A stretch of DNA of 34,286 nucleotides from Streptomyces hygroscopicus (GCF_026168105.1 NZ_LBMW01000065.1:1-34286); one strand, 5' to 3'. Shown: positions 7,988 through 15,803, numbered from the stretch's first letter. Notes: a model not told the origin generated them from the letters alone. Translations and numbers: made by a program.

Positions 7988-8179
7988 ATGGCGGCGTCCG
8001 TTCGACACGAAACACGTGCTCTGCTCCGAGCCCATCTCTCCGCCGCTCTCGCCTATCGCCATCTCACGCACCACTGTCCTGTCTGCCACCAACTCCTGCG
8101 CCTGGCCATGGAGCCCGCCCAGCACGGCGAGGACAGCCCCGAGACGGCCCCCGAGGACGAGGGCCACTCCACGACGTGA
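7988..8179 (+). CDS. Small conserved actinobacterial protein with CPVCH motif (DUF6274-like)
   Basis: A 63-residue protein. The ATG at 7988 follows a strong GGGAGGTGGAG ribosome site. Residues 1-40 are basic and helical and contain HHCPVCHQLLR (Cys30, Cys33, His34), a pattern that could bind a metal or form a disulfide. The last 20 residues are acidic and probably disordered. From memory this resembles the streptomycete DUF6274 family found beside bldC; I could not check this. It is convergent with bldC, with roughly 300 bases of unusual intergenic DNA between it and the bldC terminator. Confidence 0.7.
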   Translation: MAASVRHETRALLRAHLSAALAYRHLTHHCPVCHQLLRLAMEPAQHGEDSPETAPEDEGHSTT

Positions 8180-8483
8180 CCGCCCGCCGGGATTCACACG
8201 ACCTCCGCGGGGCACCCGTGGACATGCGGTCCGCTCAACATCGGCCGCACGGCGTCGCGTTCCCTTAACAAAGAGGTCGCAACCACAACAAGGACTCCGA
8301 CATGTGACGGGTGTCACCGCACAAGTTTCGGAAGTCGGGCGGCTTACACCTCTCCTACAACGGGTCAATTTAATATGTGCAATTGCACCTCTCCCCAAGG
8401 TGCCGCACAGCAGATCCGACACCCCTCCCCAGACTCCGACAAGGCCGCCCAGAGACCGGTCCGCCACACCGCGACCAGGAGAC
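8180..8483. other. Gene-free region between the CPxCH gene and the bldC terminator
   Basis: No credible coding frame. GC falls well below the genome average around 8365-8388. The stretch holds GTGACGGGTGTCAC (8304-8317), the perfect 12-bp palindrome GTGCAATTGCAC (8377-8388) and a direct repeat CACCTCTCC (about 8347 and 8386). It looks regulatory, or may encode a small RNA; no product is evident. Confidence 0.4.
8304..8317. promoter_or_regulatory. Crp-like binding site candidate
   Basis: GTGACGGGTGTCAC fits the recalled Streptomyces Crp motif GTG-N6-GNCAC exactly. It is also a near palindrome, GTGAC-N4-GTCAC. No adjacent gene start is obvious. Confidence 0.35.
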
Positions 8484-8523
8484 AAAAAAGATCGCGCTGG
8501 ACCCGGCGGAGTCCAGCGCGATC
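8484..8523 (-). terminator. Rho-independent terminator of bldC
   Basis: A perfect 13-bp stem (arms 8490-8502 and 8511-8523, 8-base loop). On the minus strand it is followed by TTTTTT (8489 down to 8484). This is a textbook intrinsic terminator about 140 bases after the bldC stop. Confidence 0.92.
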
Positions 8524-8658
8524 GACGACGCACCCTTGTCGTACCTCGGATGACCATGGGCGAGGGCCTGTTGGGGCAGAACCCGCGTCGCTTGGAGCTG
8601 TGGAGCGGACGTCACGGCAGATTGGGGGACCTGCCGATATGTCCGGCTATGCAGTTGT

Positions 8659-8865
8659 TCAGGCCTCGCTGCGCTGCTGCGGGATGCCCGCGAGCAGAGC
8701 GCGGACCTCCGCCTCGCGGTAGCGACGGTGCCCGCCGAGCGTGCGGATCGAAGTGAGCTTGCCGGCCTTCGCCCACCGCGTGACCGTCTTGGGGTCCACA
8801 CGGAACATGGTGGCGACCTCAGCCGGGGTCAGCAGCGGCTCGGCATCAGGGGTGCGAGCGGTCAT
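8659..8865 (-). CDS. bldC: Developmental regulator BldC
   Basis: A 68-residue MerR-like winged-helix DNA-binding protein with no effector domain. The sequence is the near-invariant streptomycete BldC: LLTPAEVATMFRVDPKTVTR (about residues 11-30, helix-turn-helix) followed by the wing RTLGGHRRY. BldC binds cooperatively to direct repeats and controls the timing of development and secondary metabolism. The ATG at 8865 is preceded by GAGGAGG. Its transcript should end at the intrinsic terminator near 8484. About 545 bases without a gene lie upstream, which suggests a complex promoter. Confidence 0.98.
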   Translation of the reverse strand: MTARTPDAEPLLTPAEVATMFRVDPKTVTRWAKAGKLTSIRTLGGHRRYREAEVRALLAGIPQQRSEA

Positions 8866-8881
8866 GAGCGGCCTCCTCGGG

Positions 8882-8903
8882 AGAACCGAACCTTCTCGGT
8901 TCT
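8882..8903 (-). promoter_or_regulatory. 8-bp inverted repeat in the bldC leader
   Basis: AGAACCGA and TCGGTTCT form a perfect 8-bp inverted repeat with a 6-base spacer, starting 17 bases upstream of the bldC start codon. It could be an mRNA hairpin near the ribosome site or a protein-binding site. Confidence 0.45.
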
Positions 8904-9104
8904 TTCCTCTAAATTCTGCACCTTGACCCGCGTTGCCCGAAATGGCGGACGCGAGTCGAGTCGGTTATAGGACGAACGGCTTGTCCTCGGCACTACAACT
9001 ACACCATCTGTCCAGCCGCGTCGGCCAAACCGATGGAATTGCCCTCCCAGGTGTTCATCAGCGACGGAAGCCGATGGACTATGCCATAGCGGACAGTCAC
9101 GCCA

Positions 9105-9123
9105 CTGTGACGATCAGTCACAG
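9105..9123. promoter_or_regulatory. BldD-like operator candidate upstream of bldC
   Basis: CTGTGAC-GATCA-GTCACAG is a perfect 7-bp inverted repeat. Its core TGAC-N5-GTCA fits the TNAC-N5-GTNA half-site arrangement recalled for BldD. An extra GTCAC just upstream forms a second overlapping repeat with the left arm. It lies 240 bases before the bldC start. Confidence 0.4.
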
Positions 9124-9188
9124 GGCGATCAGGAGCCACAAGACCCCACAAGGCGTGCAATGCTGAGCTTCCACCCATAATCGGGCAG

Positions 9189-9221
9189 AAGGAGCCTCCC
9201 CCGGGCTCCTTGTCCTATTTT
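9189..9221 (+). terminator. Orphan hairpin with plus-strand T tract
   Basis: Arms AAGGAGCC (9189-9196) and GGCTCCTT (9204-9211) are followed by GTCCTATTTT on the plus strand. No plus-strand gene lies just upstream. In the other orientation it could end the transcript of the gene at 9411-10253, but there it lacks a T tract. Confidence 0.5.
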
Positions 9222-9410
9222 GGCATGAGGAGGGACGTTAGGCGCAAGGTCCTTGAAAGTGCCGTCCGTCACGCTTGATGGGATAAGCCCGGATCAGTGA
9301 CCCAAGTCCGCCCCTACCGACCTGCGGTACGTTAACCATGGGCCAAGGGTTGGCTCTTCACCATGTCTCGTAGGTCACAATTCGCTCACTGGTTGACGAA
9401 AGCGCTGGAC

Positions 9411-10253
9411 TCAGTTCGCCGACCGGCGGTCCCGTACGGCCCGCCAGCGCTCCACCAGCCGCCCGTACGCCTCCCCGGCCGTGGCCCCGTCACCGAGGCG
9501 CAGGGCCTCGATGCCCTCGGCGACATCCGCGGCCGAGTGGTCCCCGTCCAGTTCCGCGGCCGGCAGGACATGGACAAGACCGCCGTAGTCCAACTCGACC
9601 AGTGACCGCGGATGGAACTCCTCCAGCCACCGCCCCACGTCGACCAGGCCGTCGATGAGCGGCCCCTCGTCGATCGCGTCCTTGAGCGTCCGCAGCGCCC
9701 GCGCGGTGCGCCGCCTGGCCTGCACCATGGGCGTGCGGTAGCGCAGCATCGGGGGGATCTCCCCGGACCCCTTGTCGTACCGCCGCTCGCTGTCGGAGAC
9801 GAGCACGAACCAGTTCAGCGGCACCTGCCAGGTCGCGGTGCGAATCCACGGGCGGGCATCCGGGTGGCGCTCCAGCCAGCGTTCGTAGTCCTGGGCGGCC
9901 TGGCGGCGCACGACGGGCGGCAGGACCGCGTCCAGGACCGGCGGCGGCAGCTCCTCCGCCAGTTCCCCGAGCGCCTGCCAGCCACGCAGCCTGGTGCGCC
10001 ACGGGCACACGCACAGCACCCCTTCGACCTCGGTCACGAAGGCGTCGCTGCTCTCGTGCACCGGCACCGGGACCGGCGGGGTGGGCAGCAAGTCGGCGAG
10101 GGAGCGGCGCAGTTCGTCCTGGTACGAGGGGCGGTCGGGGCTGCGGGCGTACCGCGCCCAGTGGCTGCGCTCCGGCTCGGGGAAGGCGGCCAGCGGTTCG
10201 TACACGCGCAAATAGGACGCGTACGGCACGATCACCGAGGACACCTTGGGCAC
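9411..10253 (-). CDS. Conserved hypothetical protein divergent from valine dehydrogenase
   Basis: A 280-residue soluble protein starting at GTG 10253, with GGGAGGGAG just upstream. The longer open frame before it is not credible. No signal peptide or membrane segment is present. Conserved-looking stretches include KVSSVIVPYASYLRVYEPLA at the N-terminus, a CVCPWRTRLRGWQAL block (about residue 85), a Trp-rich WIRTATWQVPLNWFVL segment (about 140-155) and a C-terminal EEFHPRSLVELDYGG block. I recognise it as the protein that accompanies vdh in streptomycetes, but I know of no function. It shares a 231-base divergent promoter region with vdh. Confidence 0.85.
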   Translation of the reverse strand: MPKVSSVIVPYASYLRVYEPLAAFPEPERSHWARYARSPDRPSYQDELRRSLADLLPTPPVPVPVHESSDAFVTEVEGVLCVCPWRTRLRGWQALGELAEELPPPVLDAVLPPVVRRQAAQDYERWLERHPDARPWIRTATWQVPLNWFVLVSDSERRYDKGSGEIPPMLRYRTPMVQARRRTARALRTLKDAIDEGPLIDGLVDVGRWLEEFHPRSLVELDYGGLVHVLPAAELDGDHSAADVAEGIEALRLGDGATAGEAYGRLVERWRAVRDRRSAN

Positions 10254-10484
10254 GCCTGCTCCCTCCCCATCGGACCTGACCCGAAACCCGCCCGGGGCCG
10301 CCCGGACGGGGTGGAAAACCATGCAAATCGTCCCACGAACCCGCGTCGGCGTACTCCGGGGGAGGGTGATCCTGAGCACTGCGCGGCTGGCGGGGGCGCA
10401 CACGCTCTACTCTCATGCCACGGGCCCCGCCACCCGCACGGGACCCGCCCCTCAACCGCCGCTACACCACCGGGAGTCACCACC

Positions 10485-11576
10485 GTGACCGACGTAACCG
10501 ACGGCGTCCTGCACACCCTGTTCCGGTCGGACCAGGGAGGCCATGAGCAAGTCGTGCTCTGTCAGGACCGGGCCAGTGGCCTCAAGGCCGTCATCGCGAT
10601 CCACTCCACCGCCCTGGGCCCCGCCCTCGGCGGCACACGCTTCTACCCCTACGCCACCGAGGAGGAGGCCGTCGCCGACGCGCTGAACCTCGCGCGCGGG
10701 ATGTCGTACAAGAACGCCATGGCCGGCCTGGACCACGGCGGCGGCAAGGCCGTGATCATCGGCGACCCCGAGCGGATCGACTCCCCTCAAAGGACCGAGC
10801 TGCTGCTGGCGTACGGCCGTTTCGTGGCCTCGCTCGGCGGGCGGTACGTCACCGCGTGCGACGTCGGCACCTATGTGGCGGACATGGACGTGGTGGCGCG
10901 GGTGTGCCCCTGGACCACCGGGCGCTCCCCGGAGAACGGCGGCGCGGGGGACTCGTCCGTCCTGACGGCCTTCGGCGTCTTCCAGGGCATGCGCGCCTCC
11001 GCCCAGCACCTTTGGGGCGACCCGACCCTGCGCGGCCGCAAGGTCGGCATCGCGGGTGTCGGCAAGGTCGGGCACTACCTGGTCGAGCACCTCCTGGAGG
11101 ACGGTGCCGACGTCGTGATCACGGATGTACGGCCGGACGCCGTACGCCGGGTCACCGACGCGCACCCCGAGGTCGCCGTGGCCGATGACACCGAGGCCCT
11201 CATCCGCACCGAAGGCCTCGACATCTACGCACCCTGCGCCCTCGGCGGCGCGCTGAACGACGACTCGGTGCCGGTACTGACGGCGAAGGTGGTGTGCGGC
11301 GCGGCCAACAACCAGCTCGCCCACCCGGGTGTGGAGAAGGACCTCGCCGACCGCGGGATCCTTTACGCGCCCGACTACGTCGTCAACGCGGGCGGTGTCA
11401 TTCAGGTCGCCGACGAGCTGCACGGCTTCGACTTCGACCGGTGCAAGGCGAAGGCGGCGAAGATCTTCGACACCACGCTGGCCATATTCGCTCGCGCGAA
11501 GGAAGACGGTATTCCGCCGGCCGCCGCGGCCGACCGGATCGCCGAGCAGCGGATGGCGGAGGCGCGCGGCCTGTGA
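10485..11576 (+). CDS. vdh: Valine (branched-chain amino acid) dehydrogenase
   Basis: A 363-residue Glu/Leu/Phe/Val dehydrogenase. It deaminates valine, leucine and isoleucine to 2-oxo acids with NAD, which in streptomycetes feeds acyl-CoA precursors for fatty acids and polyketides. The catalytic Lys is in LDHGGGKAV (Lys88), with a second conserved Lys in SYKNAMAG (Lys76). The Rossmann motif GIAGVGKVG lies near 188-196. The C-terminal CGAANNQL and VVNAGGVIQV blocks are typical. The GTG at 10485 has GGGAG nine bases upstream. A large imperfect hairpin at 11607-11653 follows the stop. Confidence 0.96.
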   Translation: MTDVTDGVLHTLFRSDQGGHEQVVLCQDRASGLKAVIAIHSTALGPALGGTRFYPYATEEEAVADALNLARGMSYKNAMAGLDHGGGKAVIIGDPERIDSPQRTELLLAYGRFVASLGGRYVTACDVGTYVADMDVVARVCPWTTGRSPENGGAGDSSVLTAFGVFQGMRASAQHLWGDPTLRGRKVGIAGVGKVGHYLVEHLLEDGADVVITDVRPDAVRRVTDAHPEVAVADDTEALIRTEGLDIYAPCALGGALNDDSVPVLTAKVVCGAANNQLAHPGVEKDLADRGILYAPDYVVNAGGVIQVADELHGFDFDRCKAKAAKIFDTTLAIFARAKEDGIPPAAAADRIAEQRMAEARGL

Positions 11577-11606
11577 TCTCCCCGGGTCCGTCCCGGTGTG
11601 AGCGGT

Positions 11607-11653
11607 ACCCGCCGATGGGCAGTTTGAGAGGACTCTCACTTTCATCGGCGGGT
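11607..11653 (+). terminator. Nested hairpin downstream of vdh
   Basis: An outer 11-bp inverted repeat (ACCCGCCGATG and its complement) encloses an inner 5-bp hairpin TGAGA-GGAC-TCTCA. There is no T tract. It probably acts as the 3' end of the vdh mRNA or stabilises it. Confidence 0.55.
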
Positions 11654-11875
11654 CGTCCGCCAATAAGTGGTTAAAATCGGCCGTGACCAGCGAGGACGGG
11701 GCGCCTCGACGGTTGTGTGCACACGCCCGTCCTGCGGGCGACGTACCGTATGGGCGCGGGCTCAGGTACCGTGGAAGCCCTACGGACCGGTCTCTCCACG
11801 GAGAGCCCGTTCCGGATCATGAACGCGTGTCAAGACTCTGGGGCCGTCGAGCCCCGTCGTTGAGGGGGTCGAGCC

Positions 11876-12124
11876 ATGGGGCGCGGCCGGGCCAAGGCCA
11901 AGCAGACGAAGGTCGCCCGCCAGCTGAAGTACAACAGCGGTGGGACGGACCTCTCACGCCTGGCCGAGGAGCTGGGCGCATCGACGTCGAACACGTCGCC
12001 GAACGGCGACCGGTTTGAGGACGATGAGCACGACGACGACCTGTATGCACGGTACGCCGAGCTTTACGCGGACGACGAGGAGGACGAGGACGACGAGTCC
12101 TCGCAGCACCGTCGCGGCGCTTGA
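11876..12124 (+). CDS. DUF3073 family protein
   Basis: An 82-residue protein beginning MGRGRAKAKQTKVARQLKY, the signature of the actinobacterial DUF3073 family. The N-terminal half is strongly basic (nucleic-acid-binding character); the C-terminal half is strongly acidic (runs of Asp and Glu, residues 46-74). Function is unknown. The ATG at 11876 is preceded by GAGGGGG. The gene is convergent with purM, and a symmetrical terminator sits between them. Confidence 0.93.
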   Translation: MGRGRAKAKQTKVARQLKYNSGGTDLSRLAEELGASTSNTSPNGDRFEDDEHDDDLYARYAELYADDEEDEDDESSQHRRGA

Positions 12125-12141
12125 CCCTGCACTGAGCTTTC

Positions 12142-12172
12142 ACCCGGTCCGTGGCCCAGCCACGGACCGGGT
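12142..12172. terminator. Bidirectional terminator between the DUF3073 gene and purM
   Basis: A perfect 13-bp stem with loop CCCAG lies between two convergent stop codons. It would end both transcripts. Confidence 0.88.
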
Positions 12173-12192
12173 TCTATGCTGTGCGCCGGGGC

Positions 12193-13296
12193 TCAGCCCG
12201 CGTAGTCACCCACCAGGGCCGCGCCCGTCTCGTGGTCGCCCCGGTCGGTGATCTCGCCGGCGACCCATGCCTCCACACCGCGGTCGGCCAGGGCGGTCAG
12301 CGCGACGTCCGTGGAGTGCTCGGGGACGATCGCGATCATGCCGACACCCATGTTCAGGGTCTTCTCCAGCTCCAGGCGCTCGACGCCGCCGGTCCTGCCG
12401 ACGAGATCGAACACCGGGCCGGGAGTCCAGGTGGAGCGGTCCACGACGGCGTGCAGCCCGTCCGGGATCACCCGGGCCAGGTTCGCCGCGAGCCCGCCGC
12501 CGGTGATGTGGCTGAAGGCGTGCACCTCGGCGGTGCGGGTCAGCGTCAGGCAGTCCAGCGAGTAGATCTTCGTGGGCTCCAGCAGCTCCTCGCCCAGGGT
12601 GCGGCCCAGTTCCTCGATGTGCTGGTCGAGGCCGAGGTTCGCCCGGTCGAGGAGGACGTGCCGGACGAGCGAGTACCCGTTCGAGTGAAGTCCGGAGGCG
12701 GCCATGGCGATCACCGCGTCACCCTTGCGGATGCGCTCGGCGCCCAGCAGCCGGTCGGCCTCCACGACGCCCGTACCGGCCCCGGCGACGTCGAAGTCGT
12801 CCGGACCGAGGAGGCCGGGGTGTTCGGCCGTCTCACCGCCCACCAGGGCGCAGCCCGCCAGCACACAGCCCTCGGCGATGCCCTTCACGATCGCGGCGAC
12901 GCGCTCCGGGTGCACCTTGCCCACACAGATGTAGTCGGTCATGAACAGCGGCTCGGCGCCGCACACCACGATGTCGTCCATGACCATGGCGACGAGGTCG
13001 TGACCGATGGTGTCGTAGACGCCCATCCGGCGCGCGATGTCGACCTTCGTGCCGACGCCGTCGGTGGCGGAGGCGAGGAGCGGACGCTCGTAGCGCTGGA
13101 GGGCGGAGGCGTCGAAGAGGCCGGCGAAGCCGCCCAGGCCGCCGAGCACCTCGGGCCGCCGCGTCTTCTTCACCCACTCCTTCATGAGCTCCACGGCGCG
13201 GTCGCCCGCCTCGATGTCGACGCCCGCGGCCGCGTAGGAAGCGCCGCCCTCGGGAGTGCCCGTCGACGGAGTCGACTGATCGAACACAGCAGACAT
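12193..13296 (-). CDS. purM: Phosphoribosylformylglycinamidine cyclo-ligase (AIR synthetase)
   Basis: A 367-residue ATP-dependent enzyme that closes the imidazole ring of FGAM to AIR, the fifth purine step. Visible signatures are SYAAAGVDIEAGDRAV at the N-terminus, ATDGVGTKVDIA (about 78-89), CVLAGCALVGGETAEHPG and the glycine-rich HITGGGLAANLARV. The length fits bacterial PurM. The ATG at 13296 has a weak ribosome site (AAAG further upstream), and only 32 bases separate it from the purF stop, so purFM is one transcript. An apparent much longer frame running back through purF is a GC-bias artefact. Confidence 0.97.
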   Translation of the reverse strand: MSAVFDQSTPSTGTPEGGASYAAAGVDIEAGDRAVELMKEWVKKTRRPEVLGGLGGFAGLFDASALQRYERPLLASATDGVGTKVDIARRMGVYDTIGHDLVAMVMDDIVVCGAEPLFMTDYICVGKVHPERVAAIVKGIAEGCVLAGCALVGGETAEHPGLLGPDDFDVAGAGTGVVEADRLLGAERIRKGDAVIAMAASGLHSNGYSLVRHVLLDRANLGLDQHIEELGRTLGEELLEPTKIYSLDCLTLTRTAEVHAFSHITGGGLAANLARVIPDGLHAVVDRSTWTPGPVFDLVGRTGGVERLELEKTLNMGVGMIAIVPEHSTDVALTALADRGVEAWVAGEITDRGDHETGAALVGDYAG

Positions 13297-13328
13297 TGCC
13301 TGGGATCTTTCGGGTTGGTGGTACGGGC

Positions 13329-14855
13329 TCAGGGGCGACGGATCGCGTCGGCCGCGGCCGTGGCGGCAGGACCGGCCGCCAGCTCGGTCTCCAGCAGCTG
13401 CTTGCCCAGCAGCTCCGGGTCGGGCAGCTCCATCGGGTACTCGCCGTCGAAGCAGGCGCGGCACAGGTTCGGCTTGGCGATGGCGGTCGCCTCGATCATG
13501 CCGTCGAGCGAGATGTACGCCAGGGAGTCCGCACCCAGCGAGGTGCCGATCTCCTCGATGGACATGCCGTTGGCGATGAGCTCGGCGCGGGTGGCGAAGT
13601 CGATTCCGAAGAAGCAGGGCCACTTCACGGGCGGGGAGGAGATCCGGATGTGGACCTCGGCGGCGCCGGCCTCGCGGAGCATGCGCACCAGCGCCCGCTG
13701 GGTGTTGCCGCGGACGATCGAGTCGTCGACGACCACCAGGCGCTTGCCCTTGATGACTTCCTTGAGGGGGTTGAGCTTCAGGCGGATGCCGAGCTGCCGG
13801 ATCGTCTGCGAGGGCTGGATGAAGGTGCGGCCGACGTACGCGTTCTTCACCAGGCCGGCACCGAACGGGATGCCGGAGGCCTCCGCGTAGCCGATCGCGG
13901 CGGGTGTGCCGGACTCGGGCGTCGGTATCACCAGATCGGCCTCGACGGGCGCCTCCTTGGCGAGGCGGCGGCCCATCTCGACGCGGGAGAGATAGACGTT
14001 GCGGCCGGCGATGTCCGTGTCGGGGCGGGCCAGGTACACGTACTCGAAGACACAGCCGCGAGGCTTCGCTTCCGCGAATCGAGCGGTGCGCAGGCCGTTC
14101 TCGTCTATGGCGACGAACTCGCCCGGCTCGATCTCCCGGACGAAGCTGGCGCCCGTGATGTCGAGGGCGGCGGTCTCGGAGGCGACGACCCAGCCGCGCT
14201 CCAGCCGGCCGAGGACCAGCGGGCGGATGCCCTGCGGGTCGCGGGCCGCGTAGAGGGTGTCCTCGTCCATGAAGACGAGCGAGAAGGCGCCCTTGACCTG
14301 AGGCAGAACCTTGGCGGCCGCCTCCTCGATGGTCAGCGGCTTGCCGTCGTCGTCGACCTGCCCCGCGAGCAGGGCTGTAACGAGGTCGGTGTCGTTCGTC
14401 GCGGCGACCTGTGTGGCGCGGCCGTTCTCCTTGGGGAGGCCGGCGACCATCTCGGCGAGCTGCGCCGTGTTGACGAGGTTGCCGTTGTGGCCGAGCGCTA
14501 TGGAGCCGTGCGCCGTGGCACGGAACGTCGGCTGGGCGTTCTCCCAGACGGAGGCGCCGGTGGTCGAGTAGCGGGCGTGACCGACCGCGATGTGACCCTG
14601 GAGCGAACCGAGCGAGGTCTCGTCGAAGACCTGGGACACCAGGCCCATGTCCTTGAAGACGAGGATCTGGGAGCCGTTGCTGACCGCGATACCCGCGGAT
14701 TCCTGACCCCGGTGCTGAAGGGCGTAGAGCCCGAAGTACGTGAGCTTTGCGACCTCTTCGCCCGGAGCCCAGACACCGAAGACGCCACACGCGTCCTGGG
14801 GGCCTTTCTCACCGGGGAGCAGATCGTGATTGAGTCGACCGTCACCACGTGGCAC
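13329..14855 (-). CDS. purF: Amidophosphoribosyltransferase
   Basis: A 508-residue enzyme. It makes phosphoribosylamine from PRPP and glutamine, the first committed step of purine synthesis. It is of the Bacillus type, with a propeptide: the N-terminal nucleophile is Cys23 in QDACGVFGVW, so residues 1-22 should be removed. The PRPP-binding motif VVVDDSIVRGNT is at 374-385. Four cysteines (268, 414, 465, 468) match the 4Fe-4S ligands. The start is GTG at 14855. No ribosome site is visible; instead a -10 hexamer sits 7 bases upstream, so the mRNA may be leaderless. Confidence 0.97.
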   Translation of the reverse strand: MPRGDGRLNHDLLPGEKGPQDACGVFGVWAPGEEVAKLTYFGLYALQHRGQESAGIAVSNGSQILVFKDMGLVSQVFDETSLGSLQGHIAVGHARYSTTGASVWENAQPTFRATAHGSIALGHNGNLVNTAQLAEMVAGLPKENGRATQVAATNDTDLVTALLAGQVDDDGKPLTIEEAAAKVLPQVKGAFSLVFMDEDTLYAARDPQGIRPLVLGRLERGWVVASETAALDITGASFVREIEPGEFVAIDENGLRTARFAEAKPRGCVFEYVYLARPDTDIAGRNVYLSRVEMGRRLAKEAPVEADLVIPTPESGTPAAIGYAEASGIPFGAGLVKNAYVGRTFIQPSQTIRQLGIRLKLNPLKEVIKGKRLVVVDDSIVRGNTQRALVRMLREAGAAEVHIRISSPPVKWPCFFGIDFATRAELIANGMSIEEIGTSLGADSLAYISLDGMIEATAIAKPNLCRACFDGEYPMELPDPELLGKQLLETELAAGPAATAAADAIRRP

Positions 14856-14862
14856 GCCACCG

Positions 14863-14892
14863 AGTGTAGGCGAGATCGCGCACTGGTCCGAA
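14863..14892 (-). promoter_or_regulatory. purFM promoter, probably leaderless
   Basis: Read on the minus strand, TTCGGA (14892-14887), an 18-bp spacer and TACACT (14868-14863). Seven bases then lead to the GTG start, so transcription should begin at or next to the start codon. Confidence 0.55.
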
Positions 14893-14940
14893 TCCGGTCA
14901 ACTGCCCCGTACGGTGCCCAGCCTCGTCCGGCGCTCCGGG

Positions 14941-15747
14941 TCACCGCACGGCGACCGCGTTGACACCCCTGCCGTTTTCGCTGGTCAGCGCGATGCTGCG
15001 ATGCTCGAGCCGATAGGTGAGCGTCCGGCCGAACAACACGCGCAGGGTCTTCTCGGTGTCCATGAGTGAGCCGTCGCACATCTTGCGGGTTGTAGTGGGC
15101 GTGCCGAGCGTGAGGTGACCGCCGCGTACGGTCGCCTTCGCGGTGAACCGGTTGCAGCCGAGGCTCCCGGAGGCGGCGCCGGCCTTCGGGTCGAGGGTGA
15201 ACCAGGCCTTGTCCGAAGCCGCGGGCAGCGAGGAGGCGACGTCACCGTCGACCAGCGACGTGACCTGCCACCTGGTGCCGTACAGGGAGGCGTCGCGCTC
15301 CTTGACGAGGCGCACCCGGGCGCCGTCCGTGGCGGTGAGCGTCAGCTCGTTCCGGTGGACGGCGGCGGTGAGCGCGCCGCCGGACAGCGCGCGGGAGAAG
15401 GCCGCCTCGAAGGCCATCGGGGCCTTGTCGCACGCCATCTCGGTGGACCGGGCGTTGCCGAAGGCGACGCGGTCGCCCTGCACGGTGGCGGAAGCTCCGA
15501 AGCTGTTGCAGCCGTAGTTGCCGTGGGCCTGGCCCTGGTCGTCGATCCGGAGGTACGCGCCGGTGGGGGCGCTGCGGGTGGTGCCTTCGGCGGTGAGGCT
15601 GTCGACGCGCCAGTGGACGCCGGTGACGGGCGCGTCGCTCTCCGGGCCGACGGAACTGCTGCCGCCGCCCGAACCTGCTCCGGTACCACAGGCCACCGAG
15701 AGCGGAAGCAGGGTCAGGAGGGTGAGGGTCAGTCGGTGCTTGTCCAT
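14941..15747 (-). CDS. META-domain lipoprotein
   Basis: A 268-residue protein with a lipoprotein signal peptide and lipobox LSVAC (Cys20). It has two tandem META/HslJ-like domains, each with the NYGCNSFGA or LGCNRFTA motif (about residues 78-86 and 188-195) and a later paired cysteine (MACDK, KMCDG). META domains occur in outer-surface or periplasmic heat-shock-type proteins; the role in streptomycetes is unknown. I chose ATG 15747, which gives a compact signal peptide. A GTG at 15807 in the same frame overlaps the upstream stop (GTGA) and would add a 20-residue Arg-rich head. The gene lies in line upstream of purF. Confidence 0.88.
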   Translation of the reverse strand: MDKHRLTLTLLTLLPLSVACGTGAGSGGGSSSVGPESDAPVTGVHWRVDSLTAEGTTRSAPTGAYLRIDDQGQAHGNYGCNSFGASATVQGDRVAFGNARSTEMACDKAPMAFEAAFSRALSGGALTAAVHRNELTLTATDGARVRLVKERDASLYGTRWQVTSLVDGDVASSLPAASDKAWFTLDPKAGAASGSLGCNRFTAKATVRGGHLTLGTPTTTRKMCDGSLMDTEKTLRVLFGRTLTYRLEHRSIALTSENGRGVNAVAVR

Positions 15748-15803
15748 AGGGGTGGGACGGGTGCCGCTGCGGCGCGGTTCCCCCCTGGTGCGCCGCCCGC
15801 GGG

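Larger units (their letters stand above)
8866..9410. other. Long bldC upstream regulatory region
   Basis: 545 bases with no convincing gene. On the minus strand TATAAC (plus 8964-8969) could be a bldC -10 box, giving a leader near 90 bases; its -35 is poor. The region also has the leader hairpin (8882-8903), a BldD-like inverted repeat (9105-9123) and a hairpin with a plus-strand T tract (9189-9221). The stretch 9222-9410 holds nothing I recognise apart from the end of the neighbouring gene. Confidence 0.5.

Noticed and set aside
8933..9166. A 77-codon plus-strand frame upstream of bldC
   Set aside because: No good ribosome site, no recognisable sequence, and it overlaps the candidate bldC promoter and BldD-like site. 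A non-coding RNA is a better guess.
12193..14790. An 865-codon minus-strand frame joining purM to upstream sequence
   Set aside because: Upstream of 13296 it runs through purF in a wrong frame and is Arg/Gly-rich nonsense. The true purM start and the separate purF gene are clear.
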